A DNA stretch of 56,585 nucleotides from JANQPA01 sp964628385 (GTDB lineage Bacteria; Bacteroidota; Bacteroidia; Chitinophagales; Saprospiraceae): contig CAZVOD010000020.1 in the NCBI GenBank assembly GCA_964628385.1, positions 1 through 56,585 on the forward strand, in the 5' to 3' direction. Below are positions 1-9,600 of this stretch, piece by piece. The notes beneath the pieces are model-generated. The model was not told the origin of the DNA. It did not search any database and was given only the letters and a program-made list of their open reading frames with translations. The position numbers and the translations under genes were made by a program. Position 1 is the first letter of the stretch. Each line of letters starts with the position of its first letter.

Positions 1-139
1 AGTATTTGCTGCACAATGTTTTGTCTGCAAACATGAAGCGACATTTTTAAACAACATTATAATATCAACTTCTTATTTATGTAGTAGGGATGTAAAATTT
101 AGAAAAAAATGCCCACTGAAAAATTCTAAAATCAAGAAA

Positions 140-661
140 ATGAAAAACCAAATAGTAATTATTTTGCTGGTCATGGTTACCAGCGCTTGCACCGAGCAGA
201 GAGGGGAGCGCCTGTTTGATATGGTGTACCCCAATACCCGATTTACTATACCCGCGGGATTAAGTTCTACACTCCCTAGAGTCTTTGAAGAGCGTATTTC
301 TTCCAATATTCAATTCTACTTAAGCGATAATATGGTAGATACAGCCCAAATTCAGGCTATACGACCAGTGTCCGCTACACTTTTCGCATTGGAAAATGAT
401 GATTATGATTTTGTAAGAGAAATATCCGTAAGGGTTTGCCCTGATACGCGAGAACCCTGTACGATCGCTGACGAAGTCTTTTATATTGATGATATCCTGA
501 ACCGAGCCGGCGATGAGGTTCGCTTATTACCCACCCTGAAGAATGCCCGACCCATACTGCTGGAAGAAAGGTATAAGCTCGAAATCGTATTTTTTCTGGG
601 CTTTATCTCACCTGTCTCCGTGGAAAGCCAATTCGATATGATCTTTGAGGCAGTGGAATAG
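140..661 (+). CDS. Predicted lipoprotein of unknown function
   Basis: A 173-residue protein opens with a basic, hydrophobic signal peptide ending in a lipobox (VTSAC, Cys at about residue 17), so it should be lipid-anchored in the cell envelope. The rest is soluble, with mixed beta-type segments, and contains two cysteines close together (VCPDTREPCT, about residues 95-104). I recognise no family. It ends about 75 bases before the convergent SPOR-domain gene, with a hairpin between them. Length, codon use and signal peptide support a real gene; function is unknown. Confidence 0.75.
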   Translation: MKNQIVIILLVMVTSACTEQRGERLFDMVYPNTRFTIPAGLSSTLPRVFEERISSNIQFYLSDNMVDTAQIQAIRPVSATLFALENDDYDFVREISVRVCPDTREPCTIADEVFYIDDILNRAGDEVRLLPTLKNARPILLEERYKLEIVFFLGFISPVSVESQFDMIFEAVE

Positions 662-684
662 TTGTTTTAGAGGGTTTATTATGG

Positions 685-723
685 AAGGGATTAAAATAGC
701 TTGAAAAACTCTTCTAATCCCTT
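685..723. terminator. Hairpin between convergent genes
   Basis: AAGGGATTA at 685-693 pairs perfectly with TAATCCCTT at 715-723 around a 21-nt loop. It lies between the stop codons of two convergent genes, so it could serve both strands. The long loop and lack of a T-run make it a weak intrinsic terminator. Confidence 0.45.
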
Positions 724-734
724 ACCAAAAATCC

Positions 735-2549
735 TTATATAAAACGCTGTAGATCGTTACCAACTACAGTTTTTAGTGTAGCAAGAGATAAACCAACGGC
801 CTGATCGTAGTTAAATCCTTTGCTCATATAGTAATCTTCAAGACGAGCTTGTGACTGGAAATATGCCACGCGCAGCACATCTACCATTTTTTTGTGGAGT
901 GGATCTACTGTTGCCCAACCACTGAGCCCGGTCCAAAGGTCTCGGTTCCAGCTTTCATAGATTTGCTGATTGGTATTGTTCAGTGGAGCGGTAGTCATAT
1001 ACAGCTGAGCTCTTTGACTGGATTGATTAGCACTAGCCGGGGGATTACCTTGCTGATCAGCATTCATATCGTTGGATATAGCTTTTAGCAATTTGATCTC
1101 TTCCCATTGCATAAACTCATCGCAATTCTGAACCAAATAGCTATTTGATCCGATTTCAGCAAATGCAGCCTGAGCTTCGGCACTTACAGCCGGATGGCGC
1201 TTGATCAACCAACAGGGGGCTGAGTAGGTATTTCCCGGAGCACCATGAATGTAATGCAAATGCAGTACCAACTGATCCCAATCGTTGTAAGCGTAAGTAG
1301 CCGAATAGTCAAACGGAGCGTTTACCTGAGTTTTTATATTGGCATAAGCTTGCTGAATGGCCTCATTCATCAATAAATTCACGTCATTGGATGGCCCCAA
1401 AGAATTGAACAAAGAATAGGCCTGATAAGCCCTGGCAATAGCTTCATTAGAGCCATCAATAGTGGCAGTGGCGTTGGGATCTTCCAGCAAAGTATTGATA
1501 GACTGCTGTAGCGGACGTTGATCCTGGCTGTCACCAACCTGGTATTGAGATAAGATCACATACTTTTGTAGATCACTGTTCTGTTGCAGAATCGATTCGT
1601 AGCCCGAAGTCGTACCCGGCCCGTAATAGCCATCCAGACTTCCACTATAAGTACCATAAGACTTTAGTACTTTCTGTAGCTCCAGAGCAGAGCGACGCTT
1701 TATTTTTGAGTTGATCTCAGGCCGCGAAACATTCCCACTATTCATGTCACCGCCTTTTACACTAATGTTAGGATTAGCAGCCATATCATTACCGTACATA
1801 GATGGGTTGCCATCTCCATACGGAGATTTGGGAATAACAGATTCATAACCTCTGGGGCTAGGATTGGTAGGCGCTCCGGTATTAGGATTGCTAGCTGGCC
1901 GGTTGCTGTTCGATACGGGACGACTGATGGGACTACCACCGCTTTTTGTAGCTACTCTTTTTCCATCCAGTTTGATGGGTATTAGTGGTTCTTTGATGCC
2001 AGTTTCAAAACCATTTAGCTCGATTAGATGATTTCTGCTAACTATTTTTACAAAAGCATCATCAAACTCTCCCGCTCTGATTTCTTTAAGATCGTTCCTG
2101 GCAGCTTCCATGCTGGGATAGATACCAGTTACCACTTTTACCTTATCTCCATTAAGAAGAGCAAAGATATTTTCTAGTTTCTCATATTTTGGCCATTCTA
2201 TTTCCTGATTGAATACCCGGGTGGCCACCTGAATGACAATAGCTTCATCCGTAGGATCCGCTTTTATATTTTCCACCTGAGCAGAAGGATACATCGCTTT
2301 TATATTGTTGACCAATTCTCTGGCTTCTTTCTCATTATCAAAACCACCAATATATACTTTCGACAGATTTTGATTTACATCCACAGAATAAATAAATCCA
2401 TACCTACTTAGCAAGGAGAATTCTTGTCGTTGCGGTTCAGGATAGTTACCCACCAAAACAGTATAAAATGAAGAACCCTGTGCATTTAATCGAGGGGAGC
2501 TCCAGCACAGGCAGGCAAATAGGACTAGGAAGTAATTTCTAATGTTCAT
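735..2549 (-). CDS. Exported SPOR-domain protein with peptidoglycan-binding-like segment
   Basis: A 604-residue protein with an N-terminal signal peptide (cleavage after about LNAQG, residue 25). Residues about 27-95 (YTVLVGNYPEPQRQEF, then a paired beta-alpha unit) resemble a SPOR domain, and about 105-175 repeat the pattern (VIQVATRVF, VKVVTGIYPSMEAA). A Pro/Asn/Ser-rich linker covers about 200-275. About 285-330 resembles a peptidoglycan-binding helix bundle (ALELQKVLKSYGTYSGSLDGYYGPGT). The remaining 270 residues are not recognised. SPOR domains bind denuded glycan strands, so a cell-wall or outer-membrane-associated role is likely. The gene is monocistronic in appearance. Confidence 0.75.
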   Translation of the reverse strand: MNIRNYFLVLFACLCWSSPRLNAQGSSFYTVLVGNYPEPQRQEFSLLSRYGFIYSVDVNQNLSKVYIGGFDNEKEARELVNNIKAMYPSAQVENIKADPTDEAIVIQVATRVFNQEIEWPKYEKLENIFALLNGDKVKVVTGIYPSMEAARNDLKEIRAGEFDDAFVKIVSRNHLIELNGFETGIKEPLIPIKLDGKRVATKSGGSPISRPVSNSNRPASNPNTGAPTNPSPRGYESVIPKSPYGDGNPSMYGNDMAANPNISVKGGDMNSGNVSRPEINSKIKRRSALELQKVLKSYGTYSGSLDGYYGPGTTSGYESILQQNSDLQKYVILSQYQVGDSQDQRPLQQSINTLLEDPNATATIDGSNEAIARAYQAYSLFNSLGPSNDVNLLMNEAIQQAYANIKTQVNAPFDYSATYAYNDWDQLVLHLHYIHGAPGNTYSAPCWLIKRHPAVSAEAQAAFAEIGSNSYLVQNCDEFMQWEEIKLLKAISNDMNADQQGNPPASANQSSQRAQLYMTTAPLNNTNQQIYESWNRDLWTGLSGWATVDPLHKKMVDVLRVAYFQSQARLEDYYMSKGFNYDQAVGLSLATLKTVVGNDLQRFI

Positions 2550-3052
2550 AAGACCAAATATTTTCTTTTCTTAACGATAAAAATTTAAACTTTGATGCAT
2601 TGTTAGCTTTTTTTTACTTAAAAAACTGACAATGAGGGACTGATCTGTTACGGCAAGCAAGTGTAAAATTGAGGATTTGTTTCCGAAGCATAAAAATAAA
2701 TATAAATTATGATTTATGATACTATATAAGTGCTTGAGAGCGTATTTTTAGCTATTTTACACTTTTCAGGAAAAAAAGAAGTGGAATGGTTAGAATCCGG
2801 ATAGGTTTTAAGTTGAAGCTGTTTAGAGTTTACTGCTGGAAGCGAAAAAACAGGATTTTAGGTCCAGTTGAGGCTTTTTTTGAGTTTCATAGCAGCGCTA
2901 TGGAGCGATAACAAAACGAAAAATGGGCATAAAAGACGTTTTTGGAGCCCAGTGAGGAAACTATACACAACTTCGTTAAAAGCATCGAGAAAAACAGGAG
3001 TTGCCACTACTTGTCAGTCTCGATGCTTACCAGTAAAACATTCTAAAGGGAC
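2550..3052. other. 500-bp intergenic region with long imperfect palindrome
   Basis: I find no credible gene here; a 112-codon plus-strand frame starting at 2868 overlaps the DUF2911 gene and looks non-coding. The notable content is a roughly 107-bp imperfect palindrome (2842-2948) and, just downstream, AGCATCGAG at 2981-2989 paired with CTCGATGCT at 3019-3027. Confidence 0.6.
2842..2948. repeat. Long imperfect palindrome (hairpin element)
   Basis: The two 52-nt arms (2842-2893 and 2897-2948) flank a 3-nt centre. Aligning the left arm with the reverse complement of the right arm gives 32 identical positions of 52 without gaps, including the perfect inner six bases CATAGC/GCTATG and a matched TTTTA block. 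This is far above the chance level of about 13. It looks like a MITE- or REP-like element, or a structured transcript end for the minus-strand DUF2911 gene that stops at 3053. Confidence 0.6.
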
Positions 3053-3685
3053 TTATATAGCCGCTACCTCAAAAGGTACAGCAACTTTATCCCATTTCAA
3101 TACTACAGTCTTACCATCTTCCAGTACAAAGTCCATCGCCTCTTTCGTTTCAGGAAGGGTCATAGGATCCACTTCTACGCGAAGTACATCTTCTTTTGCA
3201 TTGTAGTCATAATCTCCCCACTGGTCATGATTTTTGTTGAAGATAACGGTCCACTTGTCTTTGCCAGGAATAGTAAATAGGCCATACGTCCCGGCAGCCA
3301 ATTTTTCGCCGTTGATGTTGACATCCTGAGATACCTTAATACTAGTTGCTTTATTAGCTCCTGTTCTCCATACTTCATCGTAGGGTTCTAATCCTCCCCA
3401 GATGGTACGTCCTTTTACCGACGGGCTTCCGTAATTGATCGTAACGGTAGCATCTCCGATGGTAGCTACCATTTCTTTTCTTGGGCTGGCAATACCACCT
3501 TCGATGGTTTTGATGGTATAACCTTCACCTTCTACCATTTCTCCATGTGCCGGAGCTTCTTCAGCTGCAGGTTCTTCCATTTTATCTTCTTCTCCCTGAT
3601 TTGTTGAATCTGATTCCGAAGCGGTGTTATTACATGCAAACCCCAACACCAAAAGGCTTAAGAATAATAGCTTAACGATTTTCAT
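3053..3685 (-). CDS. DUF2911 domain lipoprotein
   Basis: This 210-residue protein begins with a signal peptide and lipobox (LGFAC, Cys at about 18), followed by an acidic Glu/Ser-rich linker of about 30 residues. Residues about 65-208 match the DUF2911 family: SPRKEMVATIG, VTINYGSPSVKGRTIWGG, VWRTGANKATSI, AGTYGLFTIPG and WGDYDYNAKEDVLRV are all characteristic blocks. The family is common in Bacteroidota and its biochemical function is unknown. The protein is expected on the outer or inner membrane facing the periplasm. It stands alone, with long non-coding stretches on both sides. A TAnnTTTG-like box on the minus strand (TAACTTTG at 3841-3834) lies about 150 bases upstream, but no TTG is correctly spaced. 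Confidence 0.88.
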   Translation of the reverse strand: MKIVKLLFLSLLVLGFACNNTASESDSTNQGEEDKMEEPAAEEAPAHGEMVEGEGYTIKTIEGGIASPRKEMVATIGDATVTINYGSPSVKGRTIWGGLEPYDEVWRTGANKATSIKVSQDVNINGEKLAAGTYGLFTIPGKDKWTVIFNKNHDQWGDYDYNAKEDVLRVEVDPMTLPETKEAMDFVLEDGKTVVLKWDKVAVPFEVAAI

Positions 3686-3904
3686 AGTTTGTATTTTAAT
3701 TTTGTGATTCCAAAAATTGTATTCCGGGAAGCCAATCCCGTATGATCGGCAATTGTTGCCCTGGTTATTTCAGCAATACCACTGATACGCTGCTTCCCTA
3801 AAGCACAACTCCGATATTAAAAATAAGATGAATCAAAGTTAGATAAATTGAAGAAAACCTGTCGATTATGCCCTTTTCTTTTACATAAAAATATCTGCTA
3901 CCTT

Positions 3905-3919
3905 TTCGAAACAAGTTTA
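3905..3919 (+). repeat. Dispersed repeat core, copy 1
   Basis: TTCGAAACAAGTTTA, preceded by CTACCTT. It matches four other intergenic copies in this window at 14998-15012 (minus), 32182-32196, 37555-37569 (minus) and 37618-37632. Confidence 0.5.
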
Positions 3920-4032
3920 GTATTTTTTTTTTGCAAACCCTTTTTTGGAACAAGTGTACTATTAACAAATAACAGAACGATCATTCCAAATAAACAATTG
4001 CAAGATTAGTCATAAGCAGGCGGCAGCTGGCG

Positions 4033-4084
4033 AAAGCACACTACCGCTGCTAAAAGAAAAAGCACACTACCGCTGCTAAAAGAA
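4033..4084. repeat. Perfect 26-bp tandem duplication
   Basis: Positions 4033-4058 and 4059-4084 are identical (unit begins AAAGCACACTACCGC and ends AAAAGAA). There are exactly two copies and no spacer. The duplication lies in non-coding DNA and could be a recent slippage event or a pair of binding sites. Confidence 0.9.
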
Positions 4085-4341
4085 GTGGTGTTTTATTGCA
4101 AACAAATGGCCGTTTACCAACACAAAGTGGAAAGTTCTATTTGTGGGAAATACAAAAATAATGCATCTTATCGTTAGCTAAAGACGTATTACCAAAGATT
4201 AATACCAATTTTGAAAACAAAGATAATGCATGCTCCCCACCAATAGCACCGATTTTTGGGTTTCTGTAAAACCATTTGTGCTATTGCAAACGTTTCCATT
4301 GTGGTTCTAAAAGTTATTTCAGACACTAATAATACATTTTT

Positions 4342-4641
4342 ATGAAGCGTTCTTTCATGGTAGAATTTGAATTGCCTGAAATCTTAACTGACGATTTCAT
4401 GTTGTTAATTCCAGAACAACGTTATGTAATCAATAAGATGATGGCAGATGGCAAGTTGAAGTCGTATTCTTTAGCTTCAGATCGATCTGTTTTATGGGCC
4501 GTTTTTGATGCCGATAGCGAATTTGAAGTTTTGGAAATGATTGCTCAAATGCCATTATGTGACTATATGGAACCTTATATCTCAGAACTGATGTTTCACA
4601 ATACTGCTGACGAGACCGTCCTGCAGTTTTCATTGAACTAG
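4342..4641 (+). CDS. Small muconolactone-isomerase/YCII-like protein
   Basis: A 99-residue soluble protein. The arrangement FMVEFELPEILTDDF, then RYVINKMMADGKLKSYSLASDRSVLWAVFDADSEFEVLEMIAQMPL and ending MEPYISELM follows the ferredoxin-like fold of muconolactone delta-isomerase and YCII-type proteins, which work as dimers. Such stand-alone members occur widely in Bacteroidota without a proven reaction. It has no operon partners; a strong palindrome follows about 70 bases downstream. The start is the only sensible ATG. The family assignment is moderate and the function unknown. Confidence 0.75.
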   Translation: MKRSFMVEFELPEILTDDFMLLIPEQRYVINKMMADGKLKSYSLASDRSVLWAVFDADSEFEVLEMIAQMPLCDYMEPYISELMFHNTADETVLQFSLN

Positions 4642-4711
4642 ATCAGTTCCTCGGGTATTTGACACTCATATTGAATTTTTTATAAAAATCTTTAAATTTT
4701 TCTTTTTTAGT

Positions 4712-4742
4712 ACAAAGGAGGTGGGTCACCCACCTCCTTTGT
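4712..4742. terminator. Perfect 31-nt palindrome, probable terminator hairpin
   Basis: ACAAAGGAGGTGGGT at 4712-4726 is followed by one central base and its exact reverse complement at 4728-4742, a 15-bp perfect stem. It follows the gene ending at 4641. There is no T-run immediately after on either strand, so termination is inferred from stem strength and position. Confidence 0.55.
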
Positions 4743-4889
4743 CAATTATAGCTCCTTACATTTGCCTCTCCAGGGTTATGTCTACCAACACTTAACTGTT
4801 TACTCCTGACCAGCTATTTTAAGTCAGTGCGGGAATCTATCCAAAATCCTGACCAGTAGAAAAAACAAAAGTCTTCCAGGTGTGTTCCT

Positions 4890-4903
4890 GTTGCAAATGC
4901 AAC
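4890..4903. promoter_or_regulatory. Probable MarR operator, upstream copy
   Basis: GTTGCA-AA-TGCAAC is a perfect inverted repeat ending 10 bases before the marR ATG. The same arms recur, extended to 10 bp each, at the end of marR. Position and repetition suggest autoregulation. Confidence 0.6.
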
Positions 4904-4913
4904 TAATATTTTG

Positions 4914-5375
4914 ATGGACAAGTTCCAAATACAACACAACAAAGCGTATGATCCGCCAAGTTTATTGGTTTTTTTAACCAATCGAGTGGGTAAACTACTG
5001 GGGAATGCTATTAGAAAGCGCGGCCTGGAAGATAACATCGACATGTTGCCCACCCAGATGAGTATTCTCGCTGATTTATGGACCAGTGATGGGCAGCGGC
5101 AGCAAGACCTGGCCATTTCCCTGATCAAAGACAAAGCCACTATCACCAGAGCTCTCGATGTGTTTGAAAAAGATAATATCGTGGTTCGAGTTCCTGACCC
5201 TAACGACAAACGCAACAAACGCATTTATTTGACCCACAAGGGTAAAGAAATGCAGCATCTTGTGTACCCGTATGCCCTAGAAGTGGAAGAAAAAGCTATT
5301 GCAGGTATCAATAAAATAGAAATTAAAATTTGCAAAAAGGTTTTGCGCCAAATATATGACAACCTGACAGTATAG
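4914..5375 (+). CDS. MarR family transcriptional regulator
   Basis: A 153-residue winged-helix protein. The recognition region reads DGQRQQDLAISLIKDKATITRALDVFEKDNIVVRVPDPNDKRNKRIYLTHKG, the helix-turn-helix and beta-wing typical of MarR, with the conserved D-R wing motif (DPNDKRNKR). N- and C-terminal helices would form the dimer interface. I start at the ATG at 4914 and not the TTG just before it. It is the first gene of an efflux operon, and palindromes GTTGCA-N2-TGCAAC lie 10 bases before its start and over its stop codon. It probably represses itself and the pump and is relieved by a small aromatic ligand or toxic compound; the ligand is unknown. Confidence 0.9.
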   Translation: MDKFQIQHNKAYDPPSLLVFLTNRVGKLLGNAIRKRGLEDNIDMLPTQMSILADLWTSDGQRQQDLAISLIKDKATITRALDVFEKDNIVVRVPDPNDKRNKRIYLTHKGKEMQHLVYPYALEVEEKAIAGINKIEIKICKKVLRQIYDNLTV

Positions 5376-5392
5376 TTGCAACTGCAACTATA
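5371..5392. promoter_or_regulatory. Probable MarR operator, downstream copy
   Basis: TATAGTTGCA at 5371-5380 and its exact reverse complement TGCAACTATA at 5383-5392 surround a 2-nt centre. The palindrome overlaps the marR stop codon (5373-5375) and sits 50 bases before the membrane-fusion gene. It shares the GTTGCA-N2-TGCAAC core with the site before marR. Confidence 0.65.
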
Positions 5393-5443
5393 TTAACCGT
5401 ATATTAAATTAAAGTTTTCTTATTGTTAGAGAAATCGATCATT

Positions 5444-6601
5444 ATGAATAAAAATACTTTACGAATTGTAGTTAGCGCTGTGGCAGCCATCGTCGTTCTG
5501 GTGGGCTCTTTTATGATAGCTGGCAACTTGGCTGAAATGAACCAGGAACCAGTCAAAAAACCCAACGTCAAGAAGGTAAGGGAAGTAGATATTTTTAAAG
5601 CTAAAAACCAGGAAATCCCTACCAAACTAGAGGTAGACGGTTCGCTGGTCGCTTTTGAAAAGATCGACATTTTTGCAGAAGTATCCGGTACACTTATGAA
5701 AACATCCCGGCCTTTTAAGGTTGGATCTTATTTTTCAAAGGGTTCTGTATTGATACAAATTGATCAGGAGGAAGCAAAGTTATCCTTATTTTCTCAGAAA
5801 AGCAGTTTGTTAAACTCTATTACCCAAATGATGCCCGATTTGAAGATCGATTATCCTAACAGTTTTGAAAGCTGGAACAAATACCTAGAAGAATTCGATA
5901 TAGAAGAGCCGATCCGGCCCTTTCCGAAGCCAGTTGACAAGCAGGAGAAATATTTTGTAGCGACCAAAAACCTCTATTCTCAATATTACAATATCAAAAG
6001 TGCTGAAGAGCGGCTCAAAAGATATACCATTTATACTCCATTTAGCGGAGTAATTACACAGACTAGCATCAATCCGGGCGCTGTTGTCAGAGTGGGCCAG
6101 AAATTAGGAGAATTGATGAATAGTCAATTGTACGAACTGGAAATTACTGTACCATTCAGTGAGCTGAAGTACGTAAAACCCGGTAGTACAGTAACCTTAA
6201 AGGCCGACGGCCTGGATCAGCAATGGGAAGGCAAAATTAACCGTATTGATAATCAGGTAGACGCCAGTACCCAAACTGTTAAGATCTTTGTAGGACTTTC
6301 CGGTCGTAATTTGAAGGAAGGCATGTACATGAAAGGAGAACTAGAAGGTACTACTATCGAAAATGCGGTGAAGTTGCCCCGGTCGCTATTGATCGACCAG
6401 AAAAATGTGTATGTACTTCAGGATACTATTCTAAAGCTCATGCCGGTGGATGTTGTAAAAATAACGGATCAGGCAGCTATAGTAAAAGGTATCGAAGAGG
6501 GTACACCTTTGTTGAGAGAAGTAGTGCCGGGATTGTTTGATGGTGTCCGCGTAAAAGTAAGCGGAACGATAACAGAGAGCCCCGAGTTTTCTATGAATTA
6601 A
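5444..6601 (+). CDS. Efflux RND transporter periplasmic adaptor (membrane-fusion protein)
   Basis: A 385-residue HlyD/AcrA-type adaptor starting at the ATG (an in-frame TTG seven codons upstream is less likely). Residues about 8-28 form an N-terminal membrane anchor. A barrel-sandwich half follows (LEVDGSLVAFEKIDIFAEVSG and SYFSKGSVLIQID), then a short helical hairpin, the second lipoyl half (YTIYTPFSGVITQTSINPGAVVRVGQKLGELM), and beta-barrel and membrane-proximal domains. The hairpin contains an unusual Pro-rich piece (EPIRPFPKPVD). It would link the RND permease encoded 50 bases downstream to the TolC-type channel further along. Regulation probably comes from the upstream MarR protein via the palindrome at 5371-5392. 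Confidence 0.9.
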   Translation: MNKNTLRIVVSAVAAIVVLVGSFMIAGNLAEMNQEPVKKPNVKKVREVDIFKAKNQEIPTKLEVDGSLVAFEKIDIFAEVSGTLMKTSRPFKVGSYFSKGSVLIQIDQEEAKLSLFSQKSSLLNSITQMMPDLKIDYPNSFESWNKYLEEFDIEEPIRPFPKPVDKQEKYFVATKNLYSQYYNIKSAEERLKRYTIYTPFSGVITQTSINPGAVVRVGQKLGELMNSQLYELEITVPFSELKYVKPGSTVTLKADGLDQQWEGKINRIDNQVDASTQTVKIFVGLSGRNLKEGMYMKGELEGTTIENAVKLPRSLLIDQKNVYVLQDTILKLMPVDVVKITDQAAIVKGIEEGTPLLREVVPGLFDGVRVKVSGTITESPEFSMN

Positions 6602-6652
6602 TGGGAGCAGAGCAAAGGTTAATTTAGATAATTTTTAAAATAGCAGATCGCT

Positions 6653-9600
6653 ATGACAAGTATAGTTAGTTATTTTATCAAAAACCCTATAGCAGCTAAT
6701 CTTTTAATGTTTGCTATTCTGATCATGGGTATTTTTGGCCTGATTGGCATGCAATCCACTTACTTCCCTGAACTCCCCAGCCGGAATATCAACGTTCAGG
6801 TGGTCTATCCGGGAGCTTCTCCCGAAGAAATTGAGGAAGGTATTATCAATAAGATCGAAGAGAACCTCAAGGGAGTGACCGGTATCGAACAGGTGACTTC
6901 TGTTTCAAAAGAAAATAGTGGTTCTGTCAATGTAGAGATCCAAAAGGGATATAATATTAACTTGTTGGTTCAGGATGTCAAAAATGAGGTAGATCGAATC
7001 AATTCTTTCCCCGATGGTATGGAGCCACCAGTTGTTTACAAGGTTGAGCGCCTGGGAGGAGCTATCAATTTTGCCCTCAGTGGAAATGTTAACCTAAAAA
7101 CGCTTAAGCAATACGCCCGTCAGGTAGAAGATGACCTGCTGGCCATGGACGGCTTGTCTAAAGTAACGCTAAGTGGTTTTCCGGAAGAAGAAATAGAAAT
7201 TGCCTTTAGGGAAGAAGACCTGAGAGCTTACAACCTTACCTTCCAGGAGGCTGCTACCGCTGTACGTTCCGCTAACCTTGAGCTGACAGGCGGAACCATA
7301 AAAGGCGAAGAAGAAGAGCTACTGGTGCGCGCCAGAAGCAAAGAATACTACGCAGACGGCCTCAGAGATGTTATCGTTAAATCTTCGCCGGGCGGAGCCA
7401 CAGTGAAGCTATACCAGATAGCCGATGTTACGGATAAATGGGTGGATGCCCCCAACCGGAGTTTTCTCAATGGTAAGCCCTCGGTTATTATAAGGGTGGA
7501 GAATACCAATGAGGAAAATATGCTGGAAATTACTGATATGGTCAAAAAGTATATCGAAGAATTTAACGAGAGAACAGATGAAGTAAAAGCCACAGTCGTA
7601 CTGGATCAATCAGTAACCCTAAAATCCAGAATAAACCTGTTGACCAACAACGGGATTGTAGGTTTCCTTATCGTTATTGTACTGTTGGCCATGTTTCTAA
7701 ACTGGCGACTTGCATTTTGGGTAGCCATAGCCATTCCTATCTCTTTTGGCGGTATGTTTCTGGTGGCTAACCTACTGGATGTTACCATTAATGTTATCTC
7801 TCTTTTTGGTATGATCCTGGTAATAGGAATTCTGGTGGACGATGGTATCGTGATCGGAGAAAGTATTTATCAACAATACGAACAGGGAGTCCCGCGGATG
7901 AAAGCAGCGCTGGATGGTACCATGAAAGTACTACTAGCTGTCTTTGCAGCGATTATCACCACTGTAGTGGCCTTTTCTACCTTCTTTTTTATAGATGGAA
8001 ACCTCGGGGATTTCTTCCGGGAAATGGCTATTGTAGTTATTCTATCACTCGTTTTTTCACTGATCGAAGGAGCCATAATACTGCCCACGCACGTCGCTCA
8101 TTCCAAAGCACTAAGCTCTGAAAATAACGAGAACAAGCTTCAGGTATGGCTGGATAATGTCATGAACTTTCTAAGAGATAAGACTTACGCACCGGTCTTG
8201 AAATTTGCTATGTATAACAAGTTCCTGACTGTTGCTACTTTTGTAGGTGCTTTGGTCATTTCCCTCGCAGCTGTCGGTGTTATTGTCAAAACCACCTTCT
8301 TTCCGGTTATCGAAAGAGACAGTGCAGAGGTAGTCCTCAAAATGCCGGCTGGTACCACTGAAGCAATTACGGAGAAATGGCTGGACCATATCGTAGAATC
8401 TACCTGGGTAGCCAATGATTACCTGAGTGAACATTTCTATAACGATGAAAAACAAGCCATTCTTAGAGTAGAAAAAACCCTCGGCCCTACGACCTACGAG
8501 GGAAATATCAGTTTTACACTGCTTGACTCAGAACTCAGAGATAGCATGCGGATGATCGATGTGATCAATGCAGTAAGAAAAGCCACTGGTAACATAGAAG
8601 AGGCAGAGGTAGTGACCTTTGGTGCACAAAACACGTTTGGCAAACCGGTGTCGCTATCGCTAGTAGGTGACAATTATGAGCAACTTGGAAAAGCAGTTGA
8701 TGAGGTCAGAAGTCAAATGGAGCAAATTCCAGACCTGACCGATGTAGTTGATAATAACCAGGAAGGACTACGAGAAATCAATATCTCACTCAAACAAAAA
8801 GCTTTATTCCTAGGGTTAAACCTTCAAGAGGTAGTAGCGCAGGTAAGAAGTGGCTTTTTTGGTAGCGAAGTACAGCGGCTACAACGCGGAAGGGATGAGA
8901 TAAAAGTATGGGTGCGCTATGCCGAAGAAGATCGCTCGGACGTTACCCAGTTACAGGATATGAGAATCCGTTTTCAGGATGGAAGAGCATTCCCACTATC
9001 CGAGATTGCTAATCTAGAGGTACAACGAGGGGTGATCAACATCAATCACCTGGATGGTAAGCGAGAAATAAAAATTGAAGCCGATGTTGCCAACAACAAT
9101 GTATCGGTAAGTGATATCACCACTGATCTAAAAACCAATATTATACCGAGTATACTGGCCAGCTATCCTACTGTAGGAGCAAGATTTGAGGGCCAGAACA
9201 GGGAGCAGGAGAAAACCGCCCAGTCGGGTCAGCGAGTATTCCCCATAATTCTGGGAATAATGTTTTTTATTATCGCTCTGACATTCCGCTCCATCAGTCA
9301 GACACTGATCGTATTCCTGCTTATCCCCTTTAGCCTCATCGGTGTAATTTGGGGGCACTGGCTAATTGGCTTACCGTTCAGCTTATTTTCTGCTCTTGGA
9401 TTTGTTGCGCTTATAGGCGTACTGGTTAATGACTCGTTGGTACTAGTAACTACCTATAACCAATTACTACAAGAAGGCAAAGATCAAATGGCCGCTATTT
9501 ACGAGGCCGGGGTATCGAGATTCCGTCCTATCATTTTGACTACGTTCACCACATTTGCTGGTCTGGCACCGCTTTTATTTGAAAAGAGTTTTCAAGCCCA

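Larger units (their letters stand above)
3686..4341. other. 650-bp intergenic region without a gene
   Basis: No convincing reading frame is present. The stretch holds one copy of the dispersed TTCRAAACAAGTYTA repeat core (3905-3919), a perfect 26-bp tandem duplication (4033-4084), and a TGCAAACGTTTCCA sequence near 4286 that contains the 8-bp palindrome AAACGTTT seen in some LacI-type operators. Confidence 0.55.

Noticed and set aside
2868..3206. A 112-codon plus-strand frame
   Set aside because: It overlaps the end of the DUF2911 gene on the other strand, is rich in Lys, Ser and Thr without domain-like pattern, and covers the palindrome; it looks like an antisense shadow.
3834..3841. TAACTTTG on the minus strand as the DUF2911 promoter
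   Set aside because: No TTG lies 17-23 bases upstream, and the implied leader of about 150 bases has no other support.
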